Positions 51,765-61,740 of a DNA stretch of 64,000 nucleotides are shown here, in pieces. This stretch comes from Pyropia yezoensis (lineage: Eukaryota; Rhodophyta; Bangiophyceae; Bangiales; Bangiaceae). The notes under the pieces were generated by a model. The model had not been told where the DNA came from and made no database searches. It was given only the letters and a program-made list of their open reading frames with translations. Each line of letters starts with the position of its first letter. Within the stretch, counting starts at the first letter, position 1. A program made the translations under genes and the position numbers. The stretch covers positions 1,990,590 to 2,054,589 of the forward strand of contig CM020619.1 of assembly GCA_009829735.1 (NCBI GenBank). The letters are read 5' to 3'.

Positions 51765-53092
51765 TTACTCCTTGCCCTCAGACGCGGGTGAGCCAGCAGA
51801 TGGAGAAGGCCGCAGTCGGCGGGCGCCGGCAGGCGTCCTGAGCCAGCGGCCGCAGAGGCGCAGTGCTGCAGAGGACCACGGCGCCAAAACGTCGATGTAG
51901 GACGAGATGGCCGTGCGGGTGTCGTTGTCCTTGTGGCCCAGCATGGCTGCGACCGCGACAAGGGGCACACCTACGACGTAGAGAGCGGTCGCGCCTCCCG
52001 CCCGGGCGCTGTACGACGTGTAACGAACGCCCGGAGGGGGCGCTGTCTGCAGCACCGACATGGCGTGCTGCAGCCAGTGGGTGAGGTGGTTGGGCGTTGG
52101 CGCCGTAGGTAGGGAGGGGGTAGAGAAGATGAGGCGGTTCGGCGGCGCTCGCTCCGCCGCGAGTTCGAGCATCATCCGGCGCAGGAGAGCGAGCACTGGG
52201 TCAGATGGGAGCGCCGGGTCTACGGGGACGGTGTAGACTAAGCGGTGGGGATCGGAGCGCCCCTCGGCGTTCTTGAAGCGTTGGACTTGGAGGTGGAAGG
52301 CTCCGTCCGACAGCAGAGACACGTCTTGCAGCTGCAACTCCAGCACCTCGGTGGAACGGCGGCACACCAGGAAGCAGAGCACCACCGCCGTGAAGCGCCG
52401 ACGCCACTCGGCGTCGGCGGTGGCGGAAGCGAGGCCGACGATGTCCCACAGCAGGGGGGCCGGAAGAGGGCCACGAGCTGTTGGCAGTGAGTTGGTCCGG
52501 TCCGCCAGGATGCGTGCCCAGCCCTTGCGCAACTTGATTACATGGGCGCCGGTCGCCGGCTTGGGGTAGCCCTTGGCGGCGTGCACCGAGTTGACCGCCG
52601 TGAGGTACCGCTTTATAGTTGACGCCTTTAACCCGCGGTCGCACATGGACGCGAAGTAACAGGTGACCGCCGCCTCCGTAGTGGGCAGGGCGGGCCACCC
52701 GTTGCTGTCACAGAAGTCGGCGAACACCAGCCAGCTGCGGTTGTAGCTGTCCGCCGTGCCGTGGGTCACCGCCGAGCCGAGGATCAGGCGGGCGGTGGCC
52801 GCGCCGGCGCTATGCGAGCCCAGGGCGGCCACGGTGCGGGCGTCGGTGAGGTCCCGCCAAGCCACGCTGTGCGCGGTCGGCCGCCGCACTCGATCAACAT
52901 GGCGGCCGTTCGCCAGGAGGGCTGCCTGGCGGGCGTCGACCACCGACCGTGGGTGAACAAGCGGGCGTGGGATGGCAAGTACACCGCCGCGCTGGAGGCC
53001 ATGAGGAGCGGCCGCCACCACGGAGACGCCGGCCAGTGCGGCACCAAGACGACGGCCGTGGCGAGGTCTTGTTGCAGCTTGGGCAGCACCAG
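51765..53092 (-). CDS. Tyrosine recombinase of the DIRS-like element (fossil)
   Basis: A recombinase domain of the phage-integrase fold. A helical SAM-like N-terminal part (SYNRSWLVFADFCDSNGWPA, STIKRYLTAVNSVHAAKG) is followed by the catalytic part with FLVCRRSTEVLELQ, SARAGGATALYVVGV and AAMLGHKDNDTRTAISSY. In DIRS-like elements this enzyme inserts a circular cDNA. The frame runs into the 5' LTR of the Ty3 element at its upstream side, so its natural start is not given. The last ten codons are duplicated at 51293. Confidence 0.8.
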
Positions 53093-53631
53093 TGTGGGAG
53101 ATTGGGCCGGAATTCGGTACCAATACTTTGAAGATTCGGGTCAAGTGGACCTGACCGGAAGTCGAAATTCACCCGACCCACGATGGTGAAACTTCTGACT
53201 TCTGGACGGAAATTCGACTAGGACTTCCGACATACTAGAGCAGGGTAATGCTGCTGGTATTTGTTTCTTGGGATTTTTGCACGGGAGCCAGACGGATTTC
53301 TACGCTTTGAGTTCTTTGCATGTGGAGTGATATGATTGGTTTGTTTGAGGGTTCATTTTCTGAGTGTTTTGAGGGGTTGCGTGAGCGTGTGAGGAGGGTT
53401 GATAAGGAGGGACAGCAAGGCGGGGAGGGCCCACCTTGGCTGGCCAAGCAAGAAAACACCGTCTGGCTCCGACACATCTTGTTCGTGCCTTGGTGAGTGG
53501 ACCCGCTCACCACACGCAAGTTCCGTGTTCGGCTGTGTGGAGGTGCTTGCTTCCGGTGTCCCAAGTTGGGATATCGGCAATACTCCTCTTCCTTCCCTGA
53601 CTCGGGGTTGGTGCTTGGGAGTACTGCTACA
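53093..53631 (+). repeat. 5' LTR of the Ty3 element
   Basis: 539 bp, TG...CA ends, same sequence as 61741-62279 as far as compared by eye. Confidence 0.93.
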
Positions 53632-53633
53632 GT

Positions 53634-53651
53634 TGGTGGATCAGCGGGGGA
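53634..53651 (+). promoter_or_regulatory. Likely primer-binding site
   Basis: TGGTGGATCAGCG begins two bases after the LTR. TGG is complementary to the CCA end of a tRNA. The primer tRNA was not identified. Confidence 0.45.
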
Positions 53652-53933
53652 GAGGATATCGACTTTGGTACCTCCCTTGACCGGAGACGGGACCAAGTTG
53701 GCCCCTCTCCCCCTTCGGCACCGAGACTTCCGGTGACACGATCGACTCGCCTACGTTCCGAGCGTTCGCTGGGTGACGAGGTTGGCCACCGTGAGTCTTG
53801 GTGGGAGACCCGGAGTTTCGGGAAACCTCACCGCCTTCCTTGAGGCAGGTGGAGGGGTGGAACGTGCTCTAGGAACTCCCTAGCTGACGATCCCCGACTC
53901 TGGACACCGTTTGGTCGTTTTGGTTGACTCCAC

Positions 53934-55712
53934 GTGACTCTTGTGGAGATGGCTGGTGAGGGAGACCCCCCCATTGCGCCGAGTGTACCTGGGGAGGGGG
54001 AGCGTAGTCCTCCCCCGACGGGCGGAGTACCACCCAGGCCGGGCAGTGCGGATGTGGTGGGTCCAGAGGTTGGACCCCGACGGCGATCGGCCAGGTTCCT
54101 TCCCAGGCCGTCACCGGAAGAGACGGGCGGAGTTCGCCCTTCTCCGGTGGGAGCGCCGAGCCAGCGTCAGGCTCCGGCAACCTCTTCGGGGAGTGACGAC
54201 ACTCACTTCGGCATGGGACCGCCGACCGGCAGAGGTGACGGGACAGGGAGTTCTGTACCCCGGGTTGGTGGGTCCGCGCCACGACTGGTGCCGGAAGGAC
54301 CGGGTGGGAGCTCGAGTCAAGCTCCACCTGGATCATCCGGTATCGTGGATAACTCGGTGATGACTGCCATCGCACAAGTCGTGCGAGAGGAGGTGGGGAA
54401 GGCGTTGAAGGGGAGCACCCCTCCGCCTGAGCAGGCCTCGAGGCGTCAGAAGCGACGGGAGATTCGACGTACTCTCCGTCGTGAGGTGGACTCGGAGTCT
54501 GAGTCCTCTGCAAGTGGCAAGTCGGGTGAAGAAGATCTTACTCGACATGGTCGTGTGACTCACACGGACCGTCTTGGGACTAGAGTCGTCCCAGGAAAGA
54601 TCGTGGTGAATAATCCATTGTTCAAGGATGTCTTCGACTGTGAGACATATGGGTTGGTCAACAAGTCGTTGACCTACTCAAATAGCCAGGCCCGTACCCT
54701 GGGCCGGCGCAAGAAACACGTTGCGCAATCCTTCGGGGTCCGTTCAGAATGGGACGGGACTCCACCCCTGAAGGTCTTCCAGTTTTTGCGGAAGTTCGCA
54801 AAAGCCTGCGATGACAATGATGTCTCTGAAGCTGAAGCGTTTTTCATGCTTCAGGACTTCACCAAGGAGCCACTCCGCTCCGAGGTGATGAACGTCATGC
54901 CAAGTCGGCATGGTGGGAATCCGGGTGAGGTGACCTCCTACCTGGAGTTGGTTAATTGGATCCTTCGTCTTCACGCAGACGAGGCTTCCTTGGCTGTGCA
55001 GGTTGAAGAGTTCAACCGCGCCACCCAGAGTAAGGGTGAAGAGGAACGGGAGTTCGCTGAACGACTCCGTCAGCTGAACGTCCTCTGTGGATTCCTATAT
55101 CCCCAAGGAGTCATTAAGGGACGCTTTGTGGAGGGTGTCCACCGAGCAGCTCGAGCGACTGTGCGAGAGCGTAATACTCCGACCATGACTCTGGCGGAGT
55201 TGGCACGCATCGCCCAGACTAAGGGTGATGAGTACCGCTGGCTCGTGTCTGAGCAGCGGAAGGAACGAGAGAAAGAAGTTAAGGGAATGGAAGCAAGTCG
55301 CTTCCGCAGAACTGCAAGGATGCCTTCCTACACGCGGACGTACCCTGCAGTACCTTCGTCCTCAACTCGAGAGACGGAAGGTATGGTGGCCGCCATCCCT
55401 GATAAGTCACAGGGAAAAGCGGGGCCATCGGCGGCGATGAGTGATCGGCCGTGTTGGCAGTGTTCCAAGTCGGGACACTGGGCAGCCCAATGCCCCACTC
55501 TGGACGTTCGTTTGAGAGCCCTGTTGGCTCGTATTGGGAAGCTCGGTATTCCGAGGACTGATTCGGATACCCGGCCACACACCACACGTGTGACGGCCAT
55601 GACTCAACCTAAGTCAGAGGATGAGTCCACGCTTGAGAAGGGGGAAACCTCTTCCCCCAGCTCAAGTGGCAAGGATACTCCATCATCCGAGTCGGATGAG
55701 GGAAACGCCTAG
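53934..55712 (+). CDS. Gag of the Ty3 element
   Basis: 592 codons. A Pro/Gly-rich N-terminal part is followed by a basic segment (about 165-185), the capsid-like helical domain (about 250-460, with KVFQFLRKFAKACDDND and EFAERLRQLNVLCGFLYP), and a CCHC zinc knuckle CWQCSKSGHWAAQC at about 507-520. The C-terminus is Ser/Glu-rich. This is the structural protein that packages element RNA. It is in a different frame from pol, a layout found in many Ty3 elements. Confidence 0.85.
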   Translation: MTLVEMAGEGDPPIAPSVPGEGERSPPPTGGVPPRPGSADVVGPEVGPRRRSARFLPRPSPEETGGVRPSPVGAPSQRQAPATSSGSDDTHFGMGPPTGRGDGTGSSVPRVGGSAPRLVPEGPGGSSSQAPPGSSGIVDNSVMTAIAQVVREEVGKALKGSTPPPEQASRRQKRREIRRTLRREVDSESESSASGKSGEEDLTRHGRVTHTDRLGTRVVPGKIVVNNPLFKDVFDCETYGLVNKSLTYSNSQARTLGRRKKHVAQSFGVRSEWDGTPPLKVFQFLRKFAKACDDNDVSEAEAFFMLQDFTKEPLRSEVMNVMPSRHGGNPGEVTSYLELVNWILRLHADEASLAVQVEEFNRATQSKGEEEREFAERLRQLNVLCGFLYPQGVIKGRFVEGVHRAARATVRERNTPTMTLAELARIAQTKGDEYRWLVSEQRKEREKEVKGMEASRFRRTARMPSYTRTYPAVPSSSTRETEGMVAAIPDKSQGKAGPSAAMSDRPCWQCSKSGHWAAQCPTLDVRLRALLARIGKLGIPRTDSDTRPHTTRVTAMTQPKSEDESTLEKGETSSPSSSGKDTPSSESDEGNA

Positions 55713-55750
55713 CCGCTGGGACTAAGACTGACCCAAAGGCTCCAGCGGTA

Positions 55751-58700
55751 ATGAAGCGGGTTGCTTCACGCTCACCGACCCATGGGAGAGTGAAGGTCCT
55801 GACTCGACCTCGAGGGGTGAGACCTAGGGACAAGGCCCCTCCTCAGAAGCACGACCCGAGTCGGATTGTGTCAGTGCTGGTAGGGAGTAACTACCAGGTC
55901 GCAGCTCGACTCTGGCTGCAGGATGGATATGAGTTTACCTCTCGTGTCATAGTCGACACAGGCTCTGCTGCCTCTCTCATTAGGCAAGACTTATTGCCAG
56001 AGGGGACGGATGTGAGCCCCGCCGGCTCACCCGAGTGGCGTATGTTTGATGTCAATGGGGGACTCCTCCCCATTGTTGGGTCTATTGCATTGACTGTTTG
56101 CATTGGGTTCTACCAGACGCAGGTGAACTTTGGAGTAGTCTCCAATATGTCAGTCCCCGTACTCCTGGGAACTGACTATCTGGACCTCCATGTCCCGGCC
56201 GTCTGTGGACCGGAAGGGATAATCCGAATGCGTAATGGAGAGACTGTCCCCATATTGCGTAAAGGGAGGACTGTTTCCCCTACGACTCATCAACCTAGGG
56301 AAAACTCTCCCAAGGGTGGAGGCTCTACGACCCATGTACGAGTATGTAAGGGTACGGTAGTCCCGCCCCGATCAAGGACCTTTGTGCGAGTACGCACACG
56401 GTTTCGAGGGAATGGACTTGTTTCCCCCGTGGACCGAGTCTATTATACTCACCAAGTGCAAGTTGCTTGGGGCCCCATGACTTGTGGGGATGACCAAACC
56501 TGGTGGGTGGAGGTCCTCAACACGTCGGAGGAACCTCGACGACTCCCCGGAGGCATGAAGATTGCGTCGATCTCTACCTTTGAGGGGAATGTCGTTGCTG
56601 TGACTCAACAGCAATGGAAGGATATTGGAACGGCAGGCTCTGCCGACCAATCGAGTTCATCGACGGCTAAGTCGCCGACGGTACATCGGGAGAACATCCC
56701 GGAGTGTTTACATGGACGACTGGATGAGTTAATCCAGAAGCATCACAAGTTGTGGAATGGTGACCTTGGGCTCATCAAGGCCACCGAACACAGAATCGTG
56801 TTGAAGCCAGGGGCTAGGCCAGTTCGCCTGAGTCCCTACCGTATGGGACCAGACTCACGGGAACTCACCCGAGAGCAGGTCCAACGGATGCAAGACATGG
56901 GTGTCATTGAGCCTTGCTCAAGTGAGTGGGCCAGTCCCATAGTCTTGGTGCCCAAGTCAGACGGCACGATGCGGTTCTGCATCGATTATCGTAAGCTAAA
57001 CGAGCGGACGGTAAGGGATAGTTACCCCTTACCCCGTATGGACGATTGCCTTGACTCACTCGGTGAGGCACAGTACTTTTCCACGTTGGACTGCAACGCG
57101 GGGTACTGGCAGATACCCATCCGCAAGGAGGACAGACACTTGACCACCTTCACGTGTCACTGTGGAGTTTATCAGTGTACACGGCTCCCTTTTGGGCTTT
57201 GCAATGCACCTGCGACTTTCCAGCGTGCTATTGACTTGATACTTGCCGGAGTCAAGTGGCAGATCGCCCTGGTGTATCTGGACGATATCATTGTGTTCTC
57301 CGGGACTGCCGAAGAACACTTGTCCCACTTGGACAGAGTGTTTACCCTGTTGGGTGAAGCAGGAGTAACACTCAAACCTACGAAGTGTCACCTCTTTAGT
57401 AATGAGGTGGAGTACCTCGGCCATATAGTCCGGCCAGGTCGCATTCTGGTCAATGAGAAGAACCTCATGGCCATCCGTCGGGCGAAGTTCCCCCAGACGC
57501 AGACACAACTCAGGAGCTTCCTGGGTATGTGTAACGTATACAGACGCTTTGTGGCGAACTATGCCAAAGTGTCTGCACCGTTGAACCACTTGGTAAGTTC
57601 CAAGATGCCCAAGCGCTTGGATGCTCCCAAACCCCCGGAGCAAGAAGCGTTTGATAGGTTGCGAGAGCTCCTCTGCAACCCACCGGTGTTAGCGATCCCG
57701 AGACCGGGGGCTCACTACATCGTTGATGTGGACGCAAGTTACGACCAACTCGGTTGTTGCTTACTCCAACAACAGCCTTCGGGGGAGTATTTACCCGTTG
57801 GCTATTTCAGTAAGGGACTCTCACCCGCCCAGAAGAACTATTCTGTGACGGAGGTAGAGGGTCTTGGCGTGGTATGGGCAGTCTCCATGCTACGGCCATA
57901 CATCGAAGGAAGGAAGTTCCTCATTCGATGTGACCACAAGGCTTTGAAGTGGATACTCACCACTACAGCCTGTACGAATAACCGACTCAATCGATGGCGA
58001 CTCTGCCTCGCTGAGTTCGATTATGATGTTGAATATCGGCCAGGCCCGAAGCATGCGGTTGCGGACGCGTTGTCTCGCATACCGACGGATGGGAAAGACA
58101 CTTCCCCTATCCCTGAGGAACTCCCTCATGTGGCAGTGACCACTCGCTCCGGAACTGTCCTCGACCCGAGGATGCCTGGCATGGCCAAATTATTACCCGT
58201 GTCTTTGGATGAGTTTGTCCAGGCACAGGAGAGCGACAAACTTTGTCGACGACTCAGGAAGGAGCTCGACCAGGCTCAACCGACTCGGTTCTTCCTGAAT
58301 GACAACGGCATACTCTGCCGTAAGGGATATACCCAGGGGGACAAGCAAGTCGTCGTCCCCAAGGAGTTACGCAAGAGTATCCTCCAACGGGAGCACTCCT
58401 CACCGTTGGGTGGACACCCAGGGTCTACGAGGATGTATCAGACCCTACGTAAGAAGTACTATTGGCCATCACTCGTGGCTGATGTGTACGGATATGTAGC
58501 CGCATGCGCGACTTGCGCAAAGAATAGACTCATGGAGTCCCGGCAGACTTCTTCCATGAGACTCTTTCCTGCAACAGAGCCGTTTGCAGCGATAGCAGTG
58601 GACTTACTCGGTCCACTACCACGAACACCTGAAGGATATGAGTACCTTCTGGTGATGTGTGATCGCTTCACTAAGCTCACACGGGTATCCCCACTCAAGG

Positions 58701-59740
58701 ATATCACAGCCGTGGACGTTCTGAGTGAGTTACTCGACGTCTGGGTTGCCAGTTATGGCATCCCCGACTCTATCCTTTCGGATAACGGACCACAGTTTGC
58801 GTCCGTCCTGTATCAGGGAGTCATGAAGATGTTGGGGGTGCAGACGAACTTCGCCACCCCTTACCATCCCCAGACTAATGGGCAGGTGGAACGATTCAAC
58901 AGGACTCTAGTGCGCCAGTTGCGTCACTATGTCCATGACCATGTAGTCACATGGGCTCGTTATGCGTCACTACTCGTGACAGCATACAACTCCCAGGTAC
59001 ACAGTAGTACGGGAGAGGCACCGTTTGCCTTCGTCTGCCCCCGACGACTTCCGTCAGTAGCTGTGGAGCGTCTCACCCAGACTGAGGGTGAGACTTCGAC
59101 TCAAACACCGAGACAGGCGAAAGCCTCCCTACTCCAGAGACTGGAGGAGATGATACCCCTTGTCCGGGCTACTATGGAGAAGGCCCAAGCCCGTTACAAG
59201 AGGTACTTCGATGTCCGAGTCAGACATCGTCGCGATCCGCTCCGAGTTGGAGATTGGATTTATGTTAACTCCCACGACAATAAGGGAGGGAAATTGGTCT
59301 TCAAGACTCTGGGACCATATCACATCCTTAAAACGGATGGACGTCGGTTAACCATCGAGAGTGATGATGGTATCCGGACAATAAATGGGAATCACGCGAC
59401 TCGCGCACCCGAACCCCCAGAGGGAGATCCCGCTTGGGAAAGGGCTTTGCAAGCATGGAAAGTCCCATCCTTGCCGACCTCTTCCAATAAGCCATTGGAG
59501 GCGGTGTTCGACAAGTTTGTCGGGCACGGATATGATGAGTCGGGGCGACTCATGCTCCGAGTCAGGTGGTTCGGGTATGGACCAACTTCCGACACATGGG
59601 AGTTTGTAGAGGACCTACCAGTAGAGAAGGTCCGTAGATACTGCCAGACTGTGGGCATATCTATACGCCGACGTAGCACTCGTACGTCGGGGGATGAAGT
59701 CCCTGCTCCAAGTCAGAGCAGAGCGGCAAGCCAACCATGA
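55751..59740 (+). CDS. Pol of the Ty3 element: protease, reverse transcriptase, RNase H, integrase, chromodomain
   Basis: 1329 codons with the Ty3 order. The aspartic protease has IVDTGSAASL at about 66-75. The reverse transcriptase has YLDD at about 508, preceded by RFCIDYRKLNERT and FSTLDCNAGYWQI. RNase H starts at about 657 (VDVDASYDQLG). The integrase has its HHCC zinc region at about 880-925 and core residues in AVDLLGPLP, SDNGPQFAS and NGQVERFNRTL (about 950-1050). A C-terminal chromodomain lies at about 1250-1295 (GRLMLRVRWFGYGPTSDTWE), which targets chromoviruses to marked chromatin. Domain content is complete for the family. Confidence 0.92.
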   Translation: MKRVASRSPTHGRVKVLTRPRGVRPRDKAPPQKHDPSRIVSVLVGSNYQVAARLWLQDGYEFTSRVIVDTGSAASLIRQDLLPEGTDVSPAGSPEWRMFDVNGGLLPIVGSIALTVCIGFYQTQVNFGVVSNMSVPVLLGTDYLDLHVPAVCGPEGIIRMRNGETVPILRKGRTVSPTTHQPRENSPKGGGSTTHVRVCKGTVVPPRSRTFVRVRTRFRGNGLVSPVDRVYYTHQVQVAWGPMTCGDDQTWWVEVLNTSEEPRRLPGGMKIASISTFEGNVVAVTQQQWKDIGTAGSADQSSSSTAKSPTVHRENIPECLHGRLDELIQKHHKLWNGDLGLIKATEHRIVLKPGARPVRLSPYRMGPDSRELTREQVQRMQDMGVIEPCSSEWASPIVLVPKSDGTMRFCIDYRKLNERTVRDSYPLPRMDDCLDSLGEAQYFSTLDCNAGYWQIPIRKEDRHLTTFTCHCGVYQCTRLPFGLCNAPATFQRAIDLILAGVKWQIALVYLDDIIVFSGTAEEHLSHLDRVFTLLGEAGVTLKPTKCHLFSNEVEYLGHIVRPGRILVNEKNLMAIRRAKFPQTQTQLRSFLGMCNVYRRFVANYAKVSAPLNHLVSSKMPKRLDAPKPPEQEAFDRLRELLCNPPVLAIPRPGAHYIVDVDASYDQLGCCLLQQQPSGEYLPVGYFSKGLSPAQKNYSVTEVEGLGVVWAVSMLRPYIEGRKFLIRCDHKALKWILTTTACTNNRLNRWRLCLAEFDYDVEYRPGPKHAVADALSRIPTDGKDTSPIPEELPHVAVTTRSGTVLDPRMPGMAKLLPVSLDEFVQAQESDKLCRRLRKELDQAQPTRFFLNDNGILCRKGYTQGDKQVVVPKELRKSILQREHSSPLGGHPGSTRMYQTLRKKYYWPSLVADVYGYVAACATCAKNRLMESRQTSSMRLFPATEPFAAIAVDLLGPLPRTPEGYEYLLVMCDRFTKLTRVSPLKDITAVDVLSELLDVWVASYGIPDSILSDNGPQFASVLYQGVMKMLGVQTNFATPYHPQTNGQVERFNRTLVRQLRHYVHDHVVTWARYASLLVTAYNSQVHSSTGEAPFAFVCPRRLPSVAVERLTQTEGETSTQTPRQAKASLLQRLEEMIPLVRATMEKAQARYKRYFDVRVRHRRDPLRVGDWIYVNSHDNKGGKLVFKTLGPYHILKTDGRRLTIESDDGIRTINGNHATRAPEPPEGDPAWERALQAWKVPSLPTSSNKPLEAVFDKFVGHGYDESGRLMLRVRWFGYGPTSDTWEFVEDLPVEKVRRYCQTVGISIRRRSTRTSGDEVPAPSQSRAASQP

Positions 59741-60667
59741 GTACAAACACATACCATGGTTCTTCAAAGATTCTCTACTAACAAAGCCGACTATGGCACA
59801 ATACAAAACGAGAAGAATACCCACCACTCTTCTCACCAAGGAAAGAACAAGTCGTTCGACCGCTGACTCTAGCGTTCCATATGGCCACCCCCACCACCCT
59901 GGGAGAAAAGGGTACTGGTGCTCACGCTCCTCCAGAGGTACGTAGGTGAACTCCACCCGCGACCCGTGGATGAGGAAGCCCGAGGAGCCCCGGAGTCGGA
60001 ACTCCTCTCGCACCACGCCGTGTTGGGCGTGGGCGTCCTCTCCGCCCAGGTAGGGACGGGGAAGGGCACACCACTCGGTAGACACAACCGCGTGGGTGTC
60101 GTCGATCTCCTTGTCGCCCGACCCCAAGGCGAGGGAGGTTGACAACGCCTGGACTTCAGGCGCGTCCGCCAGGCAGAGTAGCGCTGGTAGGTCGCAGACC
60201 ACCCCATCAGGTAGAGTCACCTGGTTGGGGTACCGACGAGTCCGGCGGTACCATACGTCGGTCCGCCGTGGCTCGGGGATGATCAAGTAGACATCCTTGA
60301 GCTTGCAGTCGGGAAGCTCCCCGACTGACTTGGGAGGCGCCCAGGCTCGGGGCCCCATAGGAGGACGGGGCCGCGGCGGGAGTAGCAGCCGTGACTCAGG
60401 AAGGCGGGGGATGGGAGTCACATCCCCTTCCGCCACCGGGTTGGAAGACCCATCCCCCGGTGGGACCACGGGCGAGGGGGCAGTAGGAGGTGATGGGGCG
60501 GGGACGGCTGAGGCGGCCGCCTCCGACCCTCGCCCGGGACGAGTCGTCTCCATGGCCGACCCCCGGCTGAGAGACTCCTCAGTCCCGAGGGCCTCCTCTC
60601 CCGTCCGTCGCTTGTCCGACAGAGACGTCGGAGACGGGGACAAAGGCCGACTCGGCTCACCCGCCAT
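59615..60667 (-). CDS. Antisense open frame of unknown function inside the Ty3 element
   Basis: A 350-codon minus-strand frame from ATG 60667, overlapping the pol end by 126 bp and lying between pol and the 3' LTR. The frame is open further upstream to 61312, through tandem repeats. The first 100 residues are Pro/Ser/Gly-rich. The rest is well-mixed protein: PKSVGELPDCKLKDVYLIIP, VWYRRTRRYPNQVTLPDGVV, then a hydrophobic stretch RRVVGILLVLYCAIVGFVS that could span a membrane. I do not recognise the family. Antisense accessory frames after pol are known from some plant Ty3 (Tat-lineage) elements. Confidence 0.5.
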   Translation of the reverse strand: MAGEPSRPLSPSPTSLSDKRRTGEEALGTEESLSRGSAMETTRPGRGSEAAASAVPAPSPPTAPSPVVPPGDGSSNPVAEGDVTPIPRLPESRLLLPPRPRPPMGPRAWAPPKSVGELPDCKLKDVYLIIPEPRRTDVWYRRTRRYPNQVTLPDGVVCDLPALLCLADAPEVQALSTSLALGSGDKEIDDTHAVVSTEWCALPRPYLGGEDAHAQHGVVREEFRLRGSSGFLIHGSRVEFTYVPLEEREHQYPFLPGWWGWPYGTLESAVERLVLSLVRRVVGILLVLYCAIVGFVSRESLKNHGMCLYSWLACRSALTWSRDFIPRRTSATSAYRYAHSLAVSTDLLYW

Positions 60668-60676
60668 CACGCGACC

Positions 60677-60880
60677 AACCTTGACCGACTCGGTGAGGTT
60701 GAGCACGGGGGGGGACACGACCCGCTCCCCCTCCGACGACAACCAACCTTGACCGACTCGGTGAGGTTGAGCACGGGGGGGGGACACGACCCGCTCCCCC
60801 TCCGACGACAACCAACCTTGACCGACTCGGTGAGGTAGAGCAAGGGGGGGGGACACGACCCACACCCCCCACCGACAACG
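60677..60880. repeat. Three tandem copies of about 68 bp in the Ty3 element
   Basis: AACCTTGACCGACTCGGTGA begins at 60677, 60745 and 60814. Each copy has a G run and GACACGACCC. Looser copies of the G-run/GACACGACCC part continue to about 61000. Confidence 0.8.
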
Positions 60881-61727
60881 AAGAAGCCCGACACAAGGGG
60901 CAGCGCGGGGAAGACACAACCCCGCCAACGAGGACAAAGGGGGGGGAACACGACCCGCGCCCCCACCGACAACGAAGACGCCCGACACAGGGGCGAAAGG
61001 GGGAAGACACCACCCCAACCAACGACACCAACCGCACGGCGGGAAGAGACAGACCCGCCGACGCGAGGGAGCAGCGGCGGGAAGGCACACACCCGCCCGC
61101 ACACACGAAGGGGAGAGAAGACCCCGCACCGGCGGCCGAGTCCCACCGCCGGCGACCGAGTGCAACACCCCCAACTCGGGGTGCGCACACCCCTCAACCC
61201 TGACTAGAAAGGGGGGGAAGGAGTGAGGAACACCCCGCAGAGAGCCAGCTGGGGGTGGATCGAGCTGAAGGGGGGGACACAACCCGACCCCCCGAGAGCA
61301 ACCGTACCCCAACTGAAGGGGCAGGTGCAGGTCGACGTTCCGAGTGAGAACGTCGACGCCCTACTCCTCCAGTTGAGGGGCAGGGGGTGTGGCGGAGGTA
61401 CGCCGACACCCAGATTAGGGGGCTCACCCACACGTGAGTCCACCCGTGGAGCACCCTGACCAGGTGGGGGACGACTTTCCCCCACACCTGTTTCGCGTGG
61501 AGGGGGCTCCTCTACCCAGTGTCAGGGCAGAGAGCGCACCCCACGGAGAGGGACTGCCTCTCCCGGAGGGCCCCGCCGGACGCGAGTGCAACCCCGGCGT
61601 AACCCTGGTGCACGCTAGACGCCAGCGATGCACCGTACTTTGCATCTCAACTCGGGAATTGCATCCTCCTCTCCCGGTCACTGCGACTCGCCGCTGATTG
61701 GACGTCCACCGGGACGGCTGGACTTTT

Positions 61728-61740
61728 GAGAAGGGGGAAA
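61728..61740 (+). promoter_or_regulatory. Polypurine tract of the Ty3 element
   Basis: GAGAAGGGGGAAA directly abuts the 3' LTR, the usual place for plus-strand DNA priming. Confidence 0.8.
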
